A DNA stretch of 8,666 nt from Acidimicrobiia bacterium (GTDB lineage Bacteria > Actinomycetota > Acidimicrobiia > Spongiisociales > UBA5794), in the NCBI GenBank assembly GCA_030598905.1, contig JAUVPA010000067.1, forward strand, positions 1 to 8,666. The letters are read 5' to 3'. The first letter of the stretch is position 1. Every line of letters begins with the position of its first letter. The position numbers were made by a program, and so were the translations under genes. The notes under the pieces are model-generated. The model was not told where the DNA came from and made no database searches. It worked only from the letters and a program-made list of their open reading frames with translations. This document shows, in pieces, positions 6,509 to 8,666 of the stretch.

Positions 6509-6910
6509 GTGGAGAGACAAGTCCTCAACCCCGACGGCCTGATGCAGGCGTACGGTTGGTCGCACGTCATCACGGTGAAAGGCACCGGAACCACGGTGTA
6601 CTGTGCCGGGCAGGTCGCAGTCGACGAGAATGGGGATACGGTGGGAGTTGGTGACTTCCAGGCGCAGGTCACCCAGGCGTACAAGAACCTCGAGGTGGCC
6701 CTTGAAGCTGCGGGAGCAACGCCGAACGATCTCGTCAAGACGACCAACTTCGTCGTGAACCTCGATCCATCGATGATCCCCGCGTTGCGCGACGGCCGCA
6801 ATGCCGCAGTGTCGTGGGATGCGCCGCCGGCATCCTCCCTCATCGGAGTGGCTGCGCTTGCCCGTGAAGGCCTCCTCATCGAGGTCGAAGGCGTCGCCGT
6901 CATCGATTGA
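6509..6910 (+). CDS. Rid (YjgF/YER057c/UK114) family protein, possible 2-aminomuconate deaminase
   Basis: A 133-residue protein of the Rid superfamily, which forms trimers with active sites between subunits. Known members deaminate reactive imines or enamines (RidA), and some act as 2-aminomuconate deaminase or in other ring-degradation routes. Family features are the TVYCAGQVAVDENG strand-turn, the helix AYKNLEVALEAAGATPNDLVKTTNFV, and the C-terminal GLLIEVEGVAVI, which keeps the conserved Glu. In the PARSCVEVARL region of classic RidA this protein reads PASSLIGVAAL, so the catalytic Arg is replaced by Ser and classical RidA imine hydrolysis is doubtful. I choose the GTG at 6509 because AAGGGA lies eight bases upstream and the length fits. 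An ATG at 6485 in frame adds eight residues but has no ribosome site. It is divergent from the dehydrogenase and lies 37 bases ahead of ppsA, probably in one transcript. Confidence 0.88.
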   Translation: MERQVLNPDGLMQAYGWSHVITVKGTGTTVYCAGQVAVDENGDTVGVGDFQAQVTQAYKNLEVALEAAGATPNDLVKTTNFVVNLDPSMIPALRDGRNAAVSWDAPPASSLIGVAALAREGLLIEVEGVAVID

Positions 6911-6947
6911 CGCAACACACCACAGGACTTCCGGCGAGGAGAATCCA

Positions 6948-8666
6948 ATGGCCGATCTGATCCGGCATTTTGCATCCATCACGATGGACGACGTTCCCAT
7001 TGTCGGTGGCAAGAACGCATCGCTCGGCGAAATGCTCTCGAATCTCGACAGCCTCGGCGTGACCGTGCCGGACGGCTTTGCAACCACCGCAGATGCATAT
7101 CGGAACTTTCTGGCCAGAAACGGTCTCGGCGACCGTATCGCGGAGCGGCTGAGAGCCGTGGACGTGAACAACGTTGTCGATCTCGCTGCGGCCGGCTCCG
7201 ACATTCGTAGCTGGATCGTGGATGCGCCTCTCGGCGACGACTTGACCGCCGCCATTGAACGTGGTTATGCCGCATTGACCGGGGGCGACATCGAAAGGGC
7301 AGTCGCTGTCCGGTCGTCGGCGACGGCAGAGGATCTTCCGGAAGCGTCCTTTGCCGGGCAACAGGAGAGCTTCCTGAACGTGAGGGGTCCGGTCCATGTC
7401 GTGGCGGCCGTGCGCGACGTGTTCGCGTCCCTCTACACCGACCGGGCGATCTCGTACCGGGAGTACCACGGCTTCGATCACGACGACGTCGCCATCTCAG
7501 CCGGCGTGCAGCGCATGGTGCGGAGTGACCTCGCGGCGAGCGGGGTGGCGTTCACCGTCGATACCGAAACCGGCTTCGAAGACGTCGTCTTCGTGACGGC
7601 TGCATACGGCCTCGGCGAACTGCTCGTTCAAGGCGTCGTCAATCCGGACGAGTTCTACGTCTACAAGCCCAATCTCGAGGCAGGTCGGCCTGCCGTCATC
7701 TCACGGACTCTCGGCTCGAAGTTGCGCAAGATGGTCTACGACCCTTCCGGTGGCGTCGACAGCATCGAGGTATCGGAGGCCGATCAGCGCCGCTTCTCTC
7801 TAGCCGACGACGACATCGAGACCCTGGCACGGCACGCCGTCGCCATCGAACGCCACTACCGACGCCCGATGGACATCGAGTGGGCGAAGGACGGAGAGGA
7901 CGGCGAGATCTACGTTCTCCAGGCGCGTCCCGAGACGGTGCAGAGCCGAGAAGACGGCCGGGTTCTCGAGGACTACGTCCTCACTGAGAGAGGTCCGGTG
8001 CTCACCGAAGGCCGTAGTGTTGGGCGCCGCATCGGGCAAGGGCCGGCCCGGATCGTCGCGGCTGCGGAAGAGATGTCTCGCGTGGAACCGGGCGACGTCC
8101 TGGTCGCGGACATGACCGATCCGGACTGGGAGCCGGTCATGAAGCGGGCGTCGGCCATTGTCACGAACCGGGGCGGCCGGACATGCCACGCGGCAATCAT
8201 CGCTCGCGAGTTGGGTATCCCGGCGGTCGTCGGTACGAGTGACGCTACAAAGGTGCTCGGCGACGGTCGGGAGATCACGGTGTCATGCGCCGAGGGTGAT
8301 ACCGGCTACGTGTACGACGGAGCGCTGCGTTTCGAGAGACACGAGGTGCGCCTCGACGCGATGCCAACTCCTCCCACGAAGATCATGATGAACATCTCAA
8401 CACCAGATCGTGCCCTGGCCATGTCACGACTTCCGAACGACGGAGTGGGCCTGGCACGGATCGAGTTCGTGATCAACAACGCAGTCGGGGTTCACCCGAG
8501 GGCGCTTCTGGACCACGAGACTTTGCCCGACCACGTTCGCCTCGCCATCGACGAGCGCATCTCCGGGTACGACGACGCCCAATCGTTCTTCGTCGAGAAA
8601 CTGAAAGAGGCGGTGGCCACAATCGCCGCCGCCTTCAACCCGAAGCCCGTGATCGTTCGCCTCTCC
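6948..8666 (+). CDS. ppsA: Phosphoenolpyruvate synthase, N-terminal 573 residues, cut by the window edge
   Basis: This enzyme converts pyruvate, ATP and water to PEP, AMP and phosphate, the entry to gluconeogenesis from pyruvate. The frame is open from the ATG at 6948, with GAGGAG seven bases before it, to the last base. The full protein is usually about 790 residues. The N-terminal ATP-binding domain spans roughly 15-335, with VGGKNASLGEM near the start, RSSATAEDLPEASFAGQQE at 122-140 and LQARPETVQSR near 324. The mobile phosphohistidine domain is at about 375-455, with TNRGGRTCHAAIIARELG carrying the catalytic His414. The PEP/pyruvate-binding domain starts near 465, with GVGLARIEFVINN and GVHPRAL as in the E. 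coli enzyme, and is incomplete. All catalytic motifs that fall in the window are intact. It lies 37 bases after the Rid gene on the same strand and opposite the pathway that releases pyruvate, suggesting a role in using that pyruvate. Confidence 0.95.
   Translation, partial: MADLIRHFASITMDDVPIVGGKNASLGEMLSNLDSLGVTVPDGFATTADAYRNFLARNGLGDRIAERLRAVDVNNVVDLAAAGSDIRSWIVDAPLGDDLTAAIERGYAALTGGDIERAVAVRSSATAEDLPEASFAGQQESFLNVRGPVHVVAAVRDVFASLYTDRAISYREYHGFDHDDVAISAGVQRMVRSDLAASGVAFTVDTETGFEDVVFVTAAYGLGELLVQGVVNPDEFYVYKPNLEAGRPAVISRTLGSKLRKMVYDPSGGVDSIEVSEADQRRFSLADDDIETLARHAVAIERHYRRPMDIEWAKDGEDGEIYVLQARPETVQSREDGRVLEDYVLTERGPVLTEGRSVGRRIGQGPARIVAAAEEMSRVEPGDVLVADMTDPDWEPVMKRASAIVTNRGGRTCHAAIIARELGIPAVVGTSDATKVLGDGREITVSCAEGDTGYVYDGALRFERHEVRLDAMPTPPTKIMMNISTPDRALAMSRLPNDGVGLARIEFVINNAVGVHPRALLDHETLPDHVRLAIDERISGYDDAQSFFVEKLKEAVATIAAAFNPKPVIVRLS

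Noticed and set aside
5905..6654. Plus-strand open frame of 249 residues crossing from the ALDH gene into the Rid gene
   Set aside because: It overlaps two well-supported genes and the control region, has no recognisable domains and shows the composition of a high-GC antisense frame.
6401..7255. Minus-strand open frame of 284 residues opposite the Rid gene and the start of ppsA
   Set aside because: Both plus-strand genes have strong family motifs and ribosome sites; this frame has no recognisable motif.
1..8666. CRISPR array, tRNA or rRNA genes, insertion sequence or integrase
   Set aside because: I saw no regularly spaced repeats beyond the two-copy 16-base repeat, no tRNA-like cloverleaf, and no transposase or recombinase motifs on either strand.

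Overview
The window is high-GC bacterial DNA with dense, tightly packed genes and frequent GTG starts. Protein matches and codon use suggest an actinobacterium or actinobacteria-like environmental genome. I infer this from composition and family resemblance, and nothing here fixes the taxon.

Layout: the 3' end of a probable flavin-dependent (luciferase-like) monooxygenase gene lies on the + strand at the left edge. It converges on a long minus-strand gene set, read right to left from 6267 to 224: a hydroxymuconic- or aminomuconic-semialdehyde-type aldehyde dehydrogenase, acylating acetaldehyde dehydrogenase (DmpF type), 4-hydroxy-2-oxovalerate aldolase (DmpG type), one 4-oxalocrotonate decarboxylase / 2-oxopent-4-enoate hydratase family enzyme, then two SsuC/TauC-type ABC permeases. 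DmpF, DmpG and the decarboxylase/hydratase are joined by two ATGA start-stop overlaps. A 112-base gap with a candidate promoter and palindromic operator separates the enzymes from the permeases. Divergent from the dehydrogenase, across a 241-base control region with a tandem 16-base repeat, are a Rid/YjgF-family protein and the first 573 codons of phosphoenolpyruvate synthase.

Taken together this is the lower meta-cleavage pathway, in which a ring-cleavage semialdehyde is oxidised, decarboxylated, hydrated and cleaved to pyruvate and acetyl-CoA. The Rid protein raises the possibility of a 2-aminomuconate-type (nitrogen-containing aromatic) variant, with deamination by the Rid protein. PEP synthase would then take the released pyruvate into gluconeogenesis. 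No ring-cleavage dioxygenase, 4-oxalocrotonate tautomerase, second hydratase/decarboxylase, transcription regulator, ABC ATPase or substrate-binding protein is present in the window, so the pathway and the transporter are both incomplete here.

The most notable points are the lone permease pair attached to a catabolic operon, the Rid protein lacking the canonical catalytic arginine, the PEP synthase link, the two candidate operators, and a palindrome that contains both stop codons of the converging genes.
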